Shown in pieces: positions 35,578 to 45,303 of a DNA stretch of 64,000 bases (the first letter of the stretch is position 1; each line of letters begins with the position of its first letter). Source of the DNA: Actinomycetaceae bacterium (GTDB taxonomy: Bacteria > Actinomycetota > Actinomycetes > Actinomycetales > Actinomycetaceae); NCBI GenBank assembly GCA_030527545.1, contig JAUNAP010000001.1, positions 186,001 to 250,000 on the forward strand, read 5' to 3'. Under the pieces are notes generated by a model, which did not search any database, had not been told where the DNA came from, and was given only the letters and a program-made list of their open reading frames with translations. Both the position numbers and the translations under genes were made by a program.

Positions 35578-35847
35578 TTGTCGCTGCCTAAGGACGTCAA
35601 GGAACAGATCATCGCCGAGTACGCCACCCACCCCGGTGACACCGGCTCCCCCGAGGTTCAGATCGCGCTGCTCACGCGTCGCATCTCCGATCTCACCGAA
35701 CACTTCAAGACGCACCACCACGACCATCACTCGCGTCGTGGTCTCATGCTTCTCGTTGGCCGTCGCCGCCGCCTGCTTGGCTACCTGCGCGAGGTCGACA
35801 TCGAGCGTTACCGCTCGCTCATTCAGCGTCTCGGCCTGCGCCGGTAG
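35578..35847 (+). CDS. rpsO: 30S ribosomal protein S15
   Basis: 89 residues, exact family length: [36 protein letters not shown], then [26 protein letters not shown]15 binds the central domain of 16S rRNA early in 30S assembly. The start is a TTG preceded by AAAAGGAG, chosen because the N terminus aligns with S15 and no ATG or GTG fits. Followed by a terminator hairpin and then pnp, the usual pairing. Confidence 0.96.
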   Translation: MSLPKDVKEQIIAEYATHPGDTGSPEVQIALLTRRISDLTEHFKTHHHDHHSRRGLMLLVGRRRRLLGYLREVDIERYRSLIQRLGLRR

Positions 35848-35854
35848 CTGACTC

Positions 35855-35886
35855 GGCCCGGAACCGTCCGGTTCCGGGCCGCTTTT
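35855..35886 (+). terminator. Rho-independent terminator after rpsO
   Basis: GGCCCGGAACCG (35855-35866), two-base centre, CGGTTCCGGGCC (35869-35880), then GCTTTT. It probably lowers read-through from rpsO into pnp. Confidence 0.8.
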
Positions 35887-36015
35887 GCATGTTCCGCCCA
35901 CCCCGAGCGGAGACGGTCCTCGGTAGTGGCTTACGGAAGCCGCCGGTGATCCGTGGGCCTCGATCGATGACCGTTGCAAGGGGTGGCCAAACAGGAGAGG
36001 AATTCGCCACACATC

Positions 36016-38337
36016 ATGATGGTTGATCCCCAGATCGTTTCCGCCGAGGCCGTTATCGACAACGGTTCTTTCGGTACCCGCACGATTCGTTTCGAGACCG
36101 GGCTCGTCGCCCTCCAGGCGGCTGGCTCGGCTTTCGCTTACCTCGATGATCAAACGACGGTGCTGTCTGCCACGACGGTCGGCAAGCACCCGCGCGATCA
36201 GTTCGACTTCTTCCCGCTGACGGTCGACGTCGAAGAGCGCCAGTACGCCGCCGGTCGCATTCCGGGTAACTTCTTCCGCCGCGAGGGCCGCCCGACCACG
36301 GAGGCCATCCTGGCTGCCCGCCAGATCGACCGCCCGCTGCGCCCGGCCTTCGTCAAGGGCCTGCGCAACGAGGTCCAGGTCGTCGAGACGGTCATGAGCG
36401 TTCACCCCGACGACGCCTACGACGTCCTCGCCATCAACGCGGCCTCGATGTCGACGCAAATCTCCGGACTGCCCTTCTCCGGGCCGATCGGCGGTCTGCG
36501 CCTCGCTCTCATTGACGGCCAGTGGGTCGCCTTCCCGCGTTTTTCGGAGATGGAGCGCGCGACGTTCCTCATGGTTGTAGCCGGCCGTATCGTTGGCGAC
36601 GACGTCGCCATCATGATGGTCGAGGCCGGCGGTGGCGACAACGCGTGGAGCCTCATTGCCTCGGGCCAGATGGCCCCCACCGAGGAGGTTGTTGCCGACG
36701 GCCTCGAGGCAGCCAAGCCCTTCATTCGCGAGCTGTGTCGGGCCCAGCAGGAGGTGGCGGCGCAGGCCGCGAAGGAGACGCGCGAGTTCCCGCTCTTCCT
36801 CGACTTTGAGGACCGCCACATGGACGCGGTGCGCGGCCAGGTTGAGACCGACCTCAAGCAGGCGATCACGATCGCCGATAAGCTTGAGCGCCAAGATCGC
36901 GTCGACGAGATCAAGGAGGCCATGCTGGCCGCCCTCGCCGAGGATTTCGAGGACGAGGAGAAGGACCTCAAGGCCGCCTTCAAGGCGCTGGAGAAGGACT
37001 TCATCCGCACCCGCACGCTCGAGGAGGGCGTGCGAGTCGACGGCCGTCAGCCCGGAGAGATCCGCTCGCTGTACGCGAAGGTTGGCGTGCTCCCGCGCGT
37101 TCACGGCTCCTCGCTGTTCCGCCGCGGCGAGACGCAGGTGCTCGGCGTGACGACGCTCAACATGTTGCGCATGGAGCAGCAGCTGGACAACCTTTCCCCG
37201 GCTCAGCACAAGCGCTACATCCACCACTACAACTTCCCGCCCTACTGCACGGGTGAGACGGGCCGCGTGGGTTCGCCCAAGCGTCGCGAGATCGGTCACG
37301 GTGATCTTGCCGAGCGCGCTCTCGTTCCGGTTTTGCCTTCGCGAGAGGAGTTCCCCTACGCGATTCGTCAGGTCTCGGAGGTCATGGGCTCGAACGGGTC
37401 GTCGTCCATGGGGTCGGTGTGTGCTTCGACGCTGGCGCTCCTTCAGGCAGGTGTGCCCCTCAAGGCTCCGGTCGCTGGCATCGCTATGGGCCTCATGTCG
37501 CAAAAGCTCGATGATGGGCGCATGAAGTTCCTGACGCTCACCGACATCCTCGGGATTGAGGACGGATTCGGCGACATGGACTTCAAGGTCGCGGGTACGC
37601 GTGAGTTCATCACCGCTTTGCAGCTGGATACGAAGCTGGACGGCATTCCCTCGGACGTGCTGCGTCACGCGCTCGGGCAGGCCCGCGAGGCTCGCCTCAC
37701 GATTCTTGGTGTCCTCGAGGACGCGATTCCCGAGGTTGAGGAGATGAGCCCCTACGCTCCGCGCATCATCACCGTTCAGGTTCCGGTGGACAAGATCGGC
37801 GAGGTCATCGGCCCCAAGGGCAAGATGATCAACCAGATCCAGGAGGACACGGGCGCCGATCTCACGATCGAAGATGACGGCACGGTCTACATTGCCGCGG
37901 CCGAGCAGGAGGCCGCCGAGGCCGCCCGCGCGGCGGTCAACGCGATCGCCAACCCGCAGATGCCGGAGGTGGGCGAGCGCTTTGTCGGTACCGTGGTCAA
38001 GACGACGTCCTTCGGGGCATTCGTCTCGCTGACGCCGGGCAAGGACGGCCTCCTTCACATCACGCAGATTCGCCGCCTCGTTGGCGGCAAGCGCGTGGAG
38101 TCGGTCGAGGACGTGCTCAACGTCGGCGACCAGGTCCAAGTTGAGATCGCGGAGATCGATCCGCGCGGCAAGCTCAGCCTTCACGCCGTTGTCGAGGGCG
38201 AGGAGGCCGCCGACGAGGGCGAGGAGACCGCCGAGGAGCAGGCTCCGCGCCGCCGCGAGGGCGAGGGGCGTGGCCGGGGTGGGCGTAACCGCCGCCGCCG
38301 TTCGCGTTCGCGTGAGGACAAGGGCTCCGAGGAGTAG
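36016..38337 (+). CDS. pnp: Polyribonucleotide nucleotidyltransferase (PNPase)
   Basis: 773 residues. Two RNase PH domains ([67 protein letters not shown] and the catalytic region [23 protein letters not shown]) flank an alpha-helical domain. Then come KH ([24 protein letters not shown]) and S1 ([30 protein letters not shown]) domains, and a Glu/Arg-rich tail. It degrades RNA 3' to 5' by phosphorolysis. Paired ATGs at 36016/36019 are taken as the start, but the AGGAGAGG site is about 15 bases away; a GTG at 35983 is a possible longer start. Confidence 0.95.
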   Translation: MMVDPQIVSAEAVIDNGSFGTRTIRFETGLVALQAAGSAFAYLDDQTTVLSATTVGKHPRDQFDFFPLTVDVEERQYAAGRIPGNFFRREGRPTTEAILAARQIDRPLRPAFVKGLRNEVQVVETVMSVHPDDAYDVLAINAASMSTQISGLPFSGPIGGLRLALIDGQWVAFPRFSEMERATFLMVVAGRIVGDDVAIMMVEAGGGDNAWSLIASGQMAPTEEVVADGLEAAKPFIRELCRAQQEVAAQAAKETREFPLFLDFEDRHMDAVRGQVETDLKQAITIADKLERQDRVDEIKEAMLAALAEDFEDEEKDLKAAFKALEKDFIRTRTLEEGVRVDGRQPGEIRSLYAKVGVLPRVHGSSLFRRGETQVLGVTTLNMLRMEQQLDNLSPAQHKRYIHHYNFPPYCTGETGRVGSPKRREIGHGDLAERALVPVLPSREEFPYAIRQVSEVMGSNGSSSMGSVCASTLALLQAGVPLKAPVAGIAMGLMSQKLDDGRMKFLTLTDILGIEDGFGDMDFKVAGTREFITALQLDTKLDGIPSDVLRHALGQAREARLTILGVLEDAIPEVEEMSPYAPRIITVQVPVDKIGEVIGPKGKMINQIQEDTGADLTIEDDGTVYIAAAEQEAAEAARAAVNAIANPQMPEVGERFVGTVVKTTSFGAFVSLTPGKDGLLHITQIRRLVGGKRVESVEDVLNVGDQVQVEIAEIDPRGKLSLHAVVEGEEAADEGEETAEEQAPRRREGEGRGRGGRNRRRRSRSREDKGSEE

Positions 38338-38353
38338 CCCGTCGTCTAGCTAA

Positions 38354-38397
38354 CCGATCGGGGTGACCGCAAAGCGGCCACCCCGATCGGTCATTTC
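38354..38397 (+). terminator. Terminator after pnp
   Basis: CCGATCGGGGTG (38354-38365) pairs with CACCCCGATCGG (38379-38390); an inner CCGC/GCGG closes a short AAA loop, and TCATTTCG follows. It begins 17 bases after the pnp stop. Confidence 0.8.
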
Positions 38398-38400
38398 GTA

Positions 38401-38764
38401 TTCCTCATCTTCTGTCGTGTCGTTGGCGGCATCGGTTTTGGGGCGGCAACGACGGTCGCCCCCGGCTACGTCGCCGAGATTGCGCCCGATGATATTCGCG
38501 GACGTCTCATCGCTTTCCGCCAGCTGGCCATCATTTTGGGTCTGTTTTTCGCGGGTCTCATCAACTTTACGGTCGCACATACTGCGGGATCTCCAGATGC
38601 GACGGTAGTTTTTGGTTTTAAAGCCTGGCAGGCGATGTTTGGCTGCCTACTCGCCCGCCGCGACGTAGTGGACCTACTGTGCATTCGGTGTCCTCGCCGT
38701 CGTGTTCACGAAGAAATATCTCCACGAAACCAAGGGTAAACAGCTAGAGGATATGGGAGCCTAG
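38401..38764 (+). pseudogene. Remnant of an MFS sugar-porter gene
   Basis: From 38401 the frame reads FLIFCRVVGGIGFGAATTVA then PGYVAEIAPDDIRGRLIAFRQ, LAIILGLFFAGLINF and AWQAMFGCL. This is the sugar-porter pattern R-x-x-G-G-x-G-x-G...PxYxxExxPxxxRGxL. After about 38655 homology moves to the +1 frame, where TAG at 38666-38668 is followed by WTYCAFGVLAVVFTKKYLHE and TKGKQLEDMGA, the usual C terminus of the family. The N-terminal helices, the central loop and most C-terminal helices are missing, so the gene is truncated, internally deleted, frameshifted and has a nonsense codon. It lies just upstream of the sulfatase gene. Confidence 0.85.
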
Positions 38765-38786
38765 GTCACAACGGAAGGAAAGACCA

Positions 38787-40304
38787 ATGAGCACAGCACG
38801 CACTGTTCCTGACAACGTTCGCAACGTCCTCGTACTCATGACCGATCAGCATCGCATCGACACGATCGGTTGCCTCGGCAATCCACACGCTCGTACACCA
38901 ACGATCGACAAGATGGGGCAGGAGGGGTTCGCCTTCACGAACGCCTTTACGCCGACGGCGATATGCACTCCCGCTCGCGCATCTGTTTTGACCGGGAAAC
39001 GTCCGGGAAAGCATCAGGTGCTCGCGAACCCCGAATGGAACATCGCCTACAACACGGCAATCCCGCTCGATGAGTGGACGTATACGCAGGAGCTGCGCGA
39101 TGCGGGCTATAACGTCGGGATCGTCGGGAAGTATCATTGCGGACCGAATCTGCCCGATAAGTTCGGAATGGATGACGATTCCTATTGGGGGGCGGAGAAT
39201 CCCGTCGGGAATGAGAAGTACGTCCAGTGGCTCGCTGACAACGATCTGCCTCCCGTTAAGGCCCACGATCTATGGCGCGGTACCTTGCCGGGTGGGCGCC
39301 CCGGCCACATTATCGCCGCGAGGCTCGACCAGCCCGAGGAGGCGACTTTCGAACGTTTCCTAGCCGACCGGGCGATCGAGAAGCTGCGCGAGTATGCGAA
39401 AGACTGGAAGGAAAAGGGAAAGCCCTTTAGCCTCGATGTCCACTTCTTCGGCCCGCACCTGCCCTACTTCCTACCCGACGAGTGGTTCGATCTCATCGAT
39501 CCGGATCTCGTTGAGCTGCCCGAAAACTTCGGTGACTCGCTCCTCGGCAAGCCCCCGATCCAGTCGAACTACGCCACCTACTGGTCGACCTCGTCCTTTA
39601 CGAACGCAGAGTGGAAGAAGCTCATCGCGGTCTATTGGGGATACGTCGCGATGATCGATTACGAGTTGGGGCGGATACTCGACGCTGCTCGCGAGCTGGG
39701 GATTCTTGACGACACGGCCGTGTTTTTCTGTGCCGACCACGGCGAATTCACGGGCTCGCATCGGATGAACGACAAGGGCCCGGCCATGTACGACGACATC
39801 TACAAGGTTCCCTTCATCGCCAAGATCCCTGGGATATCGAAGGTCGGGCGCTCCGACAAGTTCGTTTCTCTCATCGATCTTCCCGCCACTGTCCTAGAGA
39901 TCGCCGGGCTTGACAGCTCCCTCGTCGAAGACGGTCGCTCGATCGTCGATCTCACCCGCGGGCAGGACGTGCCCGGGTGGCGAGAGAACATCGTATGCGA
40001 ATTCCACGGGCATCATTTCCCTCTCCAGCAGCGCATGTTACGAACCCGCGACTTCAAGCTGGTCATCTCTCCGGAGTCCATCAACGAGCTTTATGATCTG
40101 CGTGTCGACCCGTCCGAGATGTCGAACGTCTACACGGTCCCGGCATACGACGAGATTCGTCGCGAACTAGCCACCGAGCTGTATACGCAGCTGCGTGAGC
40201 GCGGGGATCACTCGTTTGCCAAATGGATGGCCGCCATGACGGACTTTGATGTGCCCTTGGTCAACACGGCGCGGTCGGATCTCGACGAGGTGGTCACCGA
40301 CTGA
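38787..40304 (+). CDS. Formylglycine-type sulfatase
   Basis: 505 residues. VLVLMTDQHRIDTIGCLGN gives the metal-binding aspartate. CTPARASVLTGKRPG contains the cysteine (C60) that must be oxidised to formylglycine, and FCADHGEFTGSHRM and HFFGPHLPYFLP complete the active site. Members remove sulfate esters from glycans or small molecules. No signal peptide is visible, so it is probably cytoplasmic and acts on imported material. The neighbouring dead sugar porter suggests a former sulfated-sugar uptake locus. No maturase (anSME or FGE) is encoded in the window. GGAAGGAAAG precedes the ATG. Confidence 0.9.
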   Translation: MSTARTVPDNVRNVLVLMTDQHRIDTIGCLGNPHARTPTIDKMGQEGFAFTNAFTPTAICTPARASVLTGKRPGKHQVLANPEWNIAYNTAIPLDEWTYTQELRDAGYNVGIVGKYHCGPNLPDKFGMDDDSYWGAENPVGNEKYVQWLADNDLPPVKAHDLWRGTLPGGRPGHIIAARLDQPEEATFERFLADRAIEKLREYAKDWKEKGKPFSLDVHFFGPHLPYFLPDEWFDLIDPDLVELPENFGDSLLGKPPIQSNYATYWSTSSFTNAEWKKLIAVYWGYVAMIDYELGRILDAARELGILDDTAVFFCADHGEFTGSHRMNDKGPAMYDDIYKVPFIAKIPGISKVGRSDKFVSLIDLPATVLEIAGLDSSLVEDGRSIVDLTRGQDVPGWRENIVCEFHGHHFPLQQRMLRTRDFKLVISPESINELYDLRVDPSEMSNVYTVPAYDEIRRELATELYTQLRERGDHSFAKWMAAMTDFDVPLVNTARSDLDEVVTD

Positions 40305-40427
40305 CGGGAGAACCCTGACGCTGCCGCGTGCGCGAAGGTCTTCGACGAGGCGGTTCTCACTGTATTGAGGCCAGCCGCACGTGAGCCGGCGGGACTTTAA
40401 GCCGAGACTGCCTTGCGGGCCTCGTGG

Positions 40428-40433
40428 CACGAT
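40428..40433 (+). promoter_or_regulatory. Possible -10 box of the ThrE-family gene, leaderless spacing
   Basis: CACGAT, one base off TACGAT, is followed by exactly seven bases before the GTG at 40441. It fits the leaderless pattern seen at guaA and the binding-protein gene. Confidence 0.35.
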
Positions 40434-40440
40434 AGGGGGC

Positions 40441-42024
40441 GTGAGTGAGAAGCCCCATCGACAAAGACGCTGGCCCTTGAGCGTGGCCAGATCGCTCAGG
40501 CGTGTACCCGCACCCGTGTCCAAGGTTCGCCAGACAGTGCGCCAACACAACCTCTCTTCCGACGAGAAAACGTCGAAGCATTTGGAAATCACGCGCCTGA
40601 AGACCGAACACCACGAGCACCTCAACCCGCACGGTGCCGATCACGAGCGTCTGCGTGAGGTGCGCGACCGCTTGGCTGCCCAATCGCAGGTCACCATGCG
40701 GCTGGGGCACATGCTTCTCGAGTCGGGCGCCTCGTCCTATCGCGTCAAGGTCTCGATGGCCCGTCTCGGCCGGGCAGTCGGTGCCGAGGAGCATCACTCT
40801 CAGGTGACCTTCGGCGAAATCTCATCGACGGTCTACGCCCACGGCACCTTCCGTACCGAGGTGTCCGAGCAGCGCGTCTTTGGCACCAACGCGGCCAAGC
40901 TCGACCGGCTGCGCCACTTCGTCCAACACCTCAAGCCCGGCGTCACCGTCGAAGACGTCAACAAGATTCTCGACCGCATCCAGGGATTTGCCCCGGAGTA
41001 CGGGACGACGGCGAACATGCTGGCCTCCGGCTTCGCGTGTGCCTGCTTCTGCTTCCTCAACCGCGGCGGCCTCATCGAATGTCTCATCGCTGGCATCGCC
41101 GCGACAATCGGTCAAGCCTTGCGCAAGCAGATGCTCGTTCGACACATGAATCACTTCGGCGTGTGGATGATGTGCGGTCTCGTGGCCGCGACGGCCTACA
41201 TCGGGCTCGCCGTCGGCTTCCAGGCGACGCTGGATTCCATGCACGCCATCAACCAGTCGGCGTTGCCCGTCTGGTTCACGGGAACGGCCGCGGGCTACCA
41301 CGCCGGGATCATCTCGGCCGTACTTTTCCTCGTCCCCGGTTTCCCCCTGCTCACCGGGATGCTCGACCTCGTTCGGACCGACATTTCTGCCGGTATCTCG
41401 CGGTTGACCTACGTACTCATGCTCGTCATCTCGGCCGGCGCGGCCGTGTGGCTCGTCTCCCTCACCTTCAACTGGGCGGTTGACCCGCCGAAGTCTCCGC
41501 CGGTGGGGGACCCGTGGCTCTTCCTCATCCGCATGGCCTCGTCTTTCATCGCCGCTTTCGGCTTCGCGATGCTGTTCAACGCCGAGAAGAAACTGTGCTT
41601 CTGGGCGGCGCTCGTGTGCGCGATCGTCAATCCGATCCGCTTTTGGGTCGTCGAGAACGACCTGTTCTTGTGGCAGTTCGCCGTCGGCGTCGAGGCCCTC
41701 CTCATCGGTTTGGCCGCCGATGTCATCTCGCGCATCAGCGGATTCAGGTACTCGCGTGTGTCACTGTCAGTGCCCGCAGCCGTCCTCATGATCCCCGGAG
41801 TGCCGCTCTATGCCGCCCTCACCCACATGAACCAGGGAGACTACACCCAGGCCATCAACTCCCTCGTCGAGGTTCTCCTCGTCATCTTGGCGATCGGAAT
41901 CGGACTCGCGATCGCGCGCATGATCACCGATCCCGGGTGGCGCACCGAGGCCGCCCTGGCGAAGGCAACCCGTCTAGCCGAGGCCGAACGCGCAGGCGCC
42001 GCCTCCGAATTCGTCATGCGCTAG
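40441..42024 (+). CDS. Threonine/serine exporter (ThrE) family membrane protein
   Basis: 527 residues from a GTG at 40441. A cytoplasmic N-terminal domain (QSQVTMRLGHMLLESGASSYRVKVSMARLGRAVG; DRIQGFAPEYGTTANMLASG) is followed by about ten membrane helices, including GLIECLIAGIAATIGQALRK, ISAVLFLVPGFPLLTGMLDLV and AAVLMIPGVPLYAAL. The ThrE family (DUF1212 plus DUF3815 halves) exports threonine and serine in Corynebacterium; here both halves are in one chain. The strongly basic first ~60 residues are poorly conserved, so the exact start is uncertain. Confidence 0.85.
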   Translation: MSEKPHRQRRWPLSVARSLRRVPAPVSKVRQTVRQHNLSSDEKTSKHLEITRLKTEHHEHLNPHGADHERLREVRDRLAAQSQVTMRLGHMLLESGASSYRVKVSMARLGRAVGAEEHHSQVTFGEISSTVYAHGTFRTEVSEQRVFGTNAAKLDRLRHFVQHLKPGVTVEDVNKILDRIQGFAPEYGTTANMLASGFACACFCFLNRGGLIECLIAGIAATIGQALRKQMLVRHMNHFGVWMMCGLVAATAYIGLAVGFQATLDSMHAINQSALPVWFTGTAAGYHAGIISAVLFLVPGFPLLTGMLDLVRTDISAGISRLTYVLMLVISAGAAVWLVSLTFNWAVDPPKSPPVGDPWLFLIRMASSFIAAFGFAMLFNAEKKLCFWAALVCAIVNPIRFWVVENDLFLWQFAVGVEALLIGLAADVISRISGFRYSRVSLSVPAAVLMIPGVPLYAALTHMNQGDYTQAINSLVEVLLVILAIGIGLAIARMITDPGWRTEAALAKATRLAEAERAGAASEFVMR

Positions 42025-42036
42025 CGGATTCTTCCA

Positions 42037-42063
42037 CGACCCCCGGGCATGACCCGGGGGTCG
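42037..42063 (+). terminator. Hairpin after the ThrE-family gene
   Basis: CGACCCCCGGG (42037-42047), five-base loop, CCCGGGGGTCG (42053-42063): perfect stem beginning 13 bases after the stop, followed by CTGTCTGTG without a T-run. Confidence 0.7.
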
Positions 42064-42100
42064 CTGTCTGTGGGTACACGCGGTCGCAGACGCACACGCC

Positions 42101-42106
42101 TACGAT
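42101..42106 (+). promoter_or_regulatory. -10 box for leaderless binding-protein transcript
   Basis: TACGAT followed by seven bases and the ATG at 42114. Another ATG at 42105 would lie inside the hexamer, so 42114 is the more likely start. Confidence 0.55.
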
Positions 42107-42113
42107 GGGTCCC

Positions 42114-43736
42114 ATGCCCGCATCTCGCTCACGTCTTACTTCTCGGCTCGGCATCATCTTCTTTTCGATGAGCCTGCTAGTGGGCATCGCCGGGTGCGCC
42201 ATGCATCCCGCCCCCACCCGCCCCGGCACTTTCACCGCCTCCGGGGCCGAACCCGACAATCCCCTCATTCCCGCCGATTCGACCGGCAACGACGGCATCG
42301 ACATCATCGACAACCTCTTTGCCGGTCTCGTCTACGTCGACGCCGATGGCGAGGTCGTCCCCGAGGCCGCAGAGTCGCTGACAAGCGAGGATCACCGGCA
42401 CTGGCACGTGCGCATCCGAGCGGGCCAAAGCTTTTCCGACGGGACGCCCCTCACCGCAGAGTCTTTCGTGCGGGCATGGAAGACCTCGGCCAAGCAGGGG
42501 CTCAAGGCCGTCTACCCCTACGCGGTCATCGAAGGCGCGAATGCGGACGGGACAGGGGAGCTCAACGGCCTCACCGTCACAGGCGAGCTCACGTTCGACA
42601 TCACCCTTACCGAACCCATCGCCTCCTTCCCCGACCGTCTCGTTCAAAACGCCTTCTACCCCCTGCCCGAAGCCGCCTACCTGCCCGATGGAACGATCGA
42701 CCCCGACTTTGGCTTCCACCCGATCGGCAACGGCCCCTATCAGCTTGCTGGCGAGGACGCTTGGATCCACAACCAGTCCATCTCCCTGTCGGCGTCGCCT
42801 CGCTACACGGGACCTCGCAAGCCCCGCAACAAGGGCTTCGACCTGCGCTTCTACACGGAGGCGGACGCGGCTTACAACGACCTGCTTGCCGACAACGTCG
42901 ACGTCATCGACGAGATCCCCGCCACCGCTCGCTCAACCTTCAAGGACGAACTCGAAGGACGCGCCGTGTCGCGGCCCGTTGCTCAGGTCGTCGGCATCGA
43001 CATCGACGCCGCGCAGGCACCCCACTTTGGTTACGACGCGGAAGGCAAACTGCGTCGGCGCGCCGTCTCCCAGGCGATCGACCGCGAGCTCATTGCCCAC
43101 CGCATCTACTTCGACACCGTATCCGCGGCAACCGATGTCCTCCCGCCGATGATCGCCGGCCACGGCGTTACGACGCCGGCGCTGTCCTTCGATCCGGAGG
43201 CGGCAAGGGAGAATTGGCGTCGGGCCGAGAAGATCTCTCCCTTCGACGGAGAGATCTCACTCATGTACGCCGCCGACGGGGGATCGCGCGACCTCGTCGA
43301 GGCGCTGTGCCATCAGATCTCCCAGACCCTTGGGGTCAAAGCCACCCCCAATCCCGTCCCGGAATTTAGCGCCCAGATGACGGCCATGCGCGATCACACG
43401 ATCCCCACAGGGTTCTTCCGCATGTCGTGGTCCATGGGTTACCCCGGCGCCGACAACATATTGTCGGGACGGTTTATCCCCGGTGGCGGGGGGCACTACA
43501 ACTCCTACGACTCGACTGCCTACACCGAAGCGGTTTCTTTGGCCCGCGCCAGCTCGGGTGCCGAAGGCGTGCGTGCCATAGGCGATGCCCAGGCGATCCT
43601 CCTCGAGGACCTGCCGACGATCCCTCTCTACTACGCCAATGTCAACGGCGGGTGGTCCCGCAACGTCGATAACGTCCGTTTCACCTGGAACGGCAACCCA
43701 GCATATTGGGAGGTGTCTCTCAGAAACCGAGGCTGA
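42114..43736 (+). CDS. Oligopeptide-binding lipoprotein (SBP family 5), locus 1
   Basis: 540 residues. The lipoprotein signal LGIIFFSMSLLVGIAGC is followed by a mature domain of extracellular family 5: EPDNPLIPADSTGNDGIDIIDNLFAGLV, RIRAGQSFSDGTPLTAESFVRAWK, HPIGNGPYQL, RRAVSQAIDRELIAHRIY and MSWSMGYPGADNIL. It delivers oligopeptides to the permeases encoded downstream. Unusually it is first in its locus and is separated from the permease genes by an amino-acid permease gene. It has its own promoter with leaderless spacing. Confidence 0.92.
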   Translation: MPASRSRLTSRLGIIFFSMSLLVGIAGCAMHPAPTRPGTFTASGAEPDNPLIPADSTGNDGIDIIDNLFAGLVYVDADGEVVPEAAESLTSEDHRHWHVRIRAGQSFSDGTPLTAESFVRAWKTSAKQGLKAVYPYAVIEGANADGTGELNGLTVTGELTFDITLTEPIASFPDRLVQNAFYPLPEAAYLPDGTIDPDFGFHPIGNGPYQLAGEDAWIHNQSISLSASPRYTGPRKPRNKGFDLRFYTEADAAYNDLLADNVDVIDEIPATARSTFKDELEGRAVSRPVAQVVGIDIDAAQAPHFGYDAEGKLRRRAVSQAIDRELIAHRIYFDTVSAATDVLPPMIAGHGVTTPALSFDPEAARENWRRAEKISPFDGEISLMYAADGGSRDLVEALCHQISQTLGVKATPNPVPEFSAQMTAMRDHTIPTGFFRMSWSMGYPGADNILSGRFIPGGGGHYNSYDSTAYTEAVSLARASSGAEGVRAIGDAQAILLEDLPTIPLYYANVNGGWSRNVDNVRFTWNGNPAYWEVSLRNRG

Positions 43737-43761
43737 GACGCTGCTGTTGCCGGGGAAGCGG

Positions 43762-43767
43762 TAGGGT
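43762..43767 (+). promoter_or_regulatory. -10 box of the amino-acid permease / dpp locus 1
   Basis: TAGGGT 28 bases before the ATG at 43795; the expected leader holds AAAGGAAGG. It suggests that the permease-dpp unit can be expressed apart from the binding protein. Confidence 0.4.
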
Positions 43768-43794
43768 GTTGCGCGGAAAACAGAAAGGAAGGCC

Positions 43795-45300
43795 ATGGCT
43801 GCATCGCAACCAACCGACACGGCGACCAACACTTCCCTCCAACGCTCCCTCAAGGGGCGTCACCTCAACATGATTGCCATCGGTGGCGCTATCGGGACGG
43901 GGCTTTTCGTGGCCTCCGGTGAGACGATCTCAACCGCCGGCCCGGGTGGCGCGTTGGCGGCCTACGCGCTCATCGGGGTCATGGTCTTCCTCCTCATGCA
44001 ATCCCTCGGCGAGATGGCCACCTACATGCCCGTGGCCGGGTCCTTCGAGGAATACGGCACCCGGTTTATCTCCCCCTCCTTTGGCTTCGCGTTGGGGTGG
44101 AACTACTGGTACAACTGGGCGATCACCGTCGCCGCCGAGCTGGCGGCCGCCTCGCTCGTCATGCGCTACTGGCTGCCCGACGTGCCCGCATGGATATGGT
44201 CGGCGATCTTCTTGGCCATCCTCTTTGGGATCAACGCCCTGTCGGCGGGGGCCTACGGCGAGGGCGAGTTCTGGTTCGCCTCCATCAAAGTCGTCACCGT
44301 CCTCGTGTTCCTAGCCGTGGGCCTCCTCATCATCGTGGGGATCATCCGCTCGGGTGGGGAGGCGATTTCGTACACGCCGCACGCGCCCTTTGCGAACTGG
44401 CATACGGGTGAAGCCCCCTTCGTTAACGGGTTCTTCGGGATGGTGTCGGTGTTCATGATCGCCGGTTTCTCCTTCCAGGGAACCGAACTCGTCGGCGTGG
44501 CCGCGGGCGAGGCCGCGGACCCCGAGAAGGCCCTGCCGCGGGCGATCCGCACGATCTTCTGGCGGATCCTCCTGTTCTACATCGGCGCCATCGCGGTCAT
44601 CGGTTTCCTCATCCCCTACACGGCGCCCGAACTGCTTAACCCCTCGTCCGACATTTCGATCTCGCCCTTCACCCTCGTCTTCCGCAACGCGGGTATTCTC
44701 GCCGCCGCCTCGATCATGAACGCAGTCATCTTGACGTCGGTGCTTTCGGCCGGAAATTCCGGCCTCTACGCGTCCACGCGCATGCTCTACGCACTCGCGA
44801 AGTCGGGCAAGGCGCCGGCCGTGTTCGCGCGCACGACCCGGCGCGGCGTGCCCCTTGTCGCTCTCGTGGCGACGACCCTCATCGGTGCGGCCTGCTTCTT
44901 GTCGTCCCTCATCGGTGACGGTGCCGCCTACACGTGGCTCGTCTCGGCTTCGGGGCTCGCCGGCTTCATCACCTGGCTCGGGATCGCCTGGTCGCACTAT
45001 CGTTTCCGCCGCGCCTATCTCGCCCAGGGCCACGACGTGTCCGAGCTTCCGTTCAAGGCGAGCTTCTATCCCGCCGGACCGATCGTCGCGATGGTCATGT
45101 GCGCGATCGTCATCGTCGGTCAGGCCCAGGGTTTCATCACGGGTGAAGACCACGACCCCATCACCCTGCTGTCGTCCTTCATCGGCTTGCCGCTCTTCCT
45201 CGCCGTATGGTGGGGACACAAGCTCGTCACCCGCGCGCCGGCGGTCGAGGCGGCCAACGCCGATCTCACGCGTTACGTGACGACCAGCGAGAACCGCTAG
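43795..45300 (+). CDS. Amino-acid permease of the APC superfamily (lysine/basic type)
   Basis: 501 residues, twelve predicted helices. The start SLQRSLKGRHLNMIAIGGAIGTGLFVASG and the motifs GEMATYMPVAGSFEEYGTRFISPSFGFALGWNYW, GFSFQGTELVGVAAGEAADPEKALPRAI and SAGNSGLYASTRMLYALA are those of the AAT group (LysP-like). Proton-driven uptake of a basic amino acid is likely but not proven. It ends three bases before dppB of the peptide importer, so both are probably in one message. Confidence 0.92.
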   Translation: MAASQPTDTATNTSLQRSLKGRHLNMIAIGGAIGTGLFVASGETISTAGPGGALAAYALIGVMVFLLMQSLGEMATYMPVAGSFEEYGTRFISPSFGFALGWNYWYNWAITVAAELAAASLVMRYWLPDVPAWIWSAIFLAILFGINALSAGAYGEGEFWFASIKVVTVLVFLAVGLLIIVGIIRSGGEAISYTPHAPFANWHTGEAPFVNGFFGMVSVFMIAGFSFQGTELVGVAAGEAADPEKALPRAIRTIFWRILLFYIGAIAVIGFLIPYTAPELLNPSSDISISPFTLVFRNAGILAAASIMNAVILTSVLSAGNSGLYASTRMLYALAKSGKAPAVFARTTRRGVPLVALVATTLIGAACFLSSLIGDGAAYTWLVSASGLAGFITWLGIAWSHYRFRRAYLAQGHDVSELPFKASFYPAGPIVAMVMCAIVIVGQAQGFITGEDHDPITLLSSFIGLPLFLAVWWGHKLVTRAPAVEAANADLTRYVTTSENR

Positions 45301-45303
45301 CCC

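Noticed and set aside
35557-38184. Long open frame antisense to pnp and rpsO
   Set aside because: Shadow frame caused by third-position GC; no ribosome site or family motif, and the plus strand encodes clear PNPase and S15.
40305-40440. Possible small gene or hydrolase remnant after the sulfatase
   Set aside because: A short plus-strand stretch (KVFDEAVLTVLRPAAR) looks coding-like but matches nothing I recognise and has no start or ribosome site.
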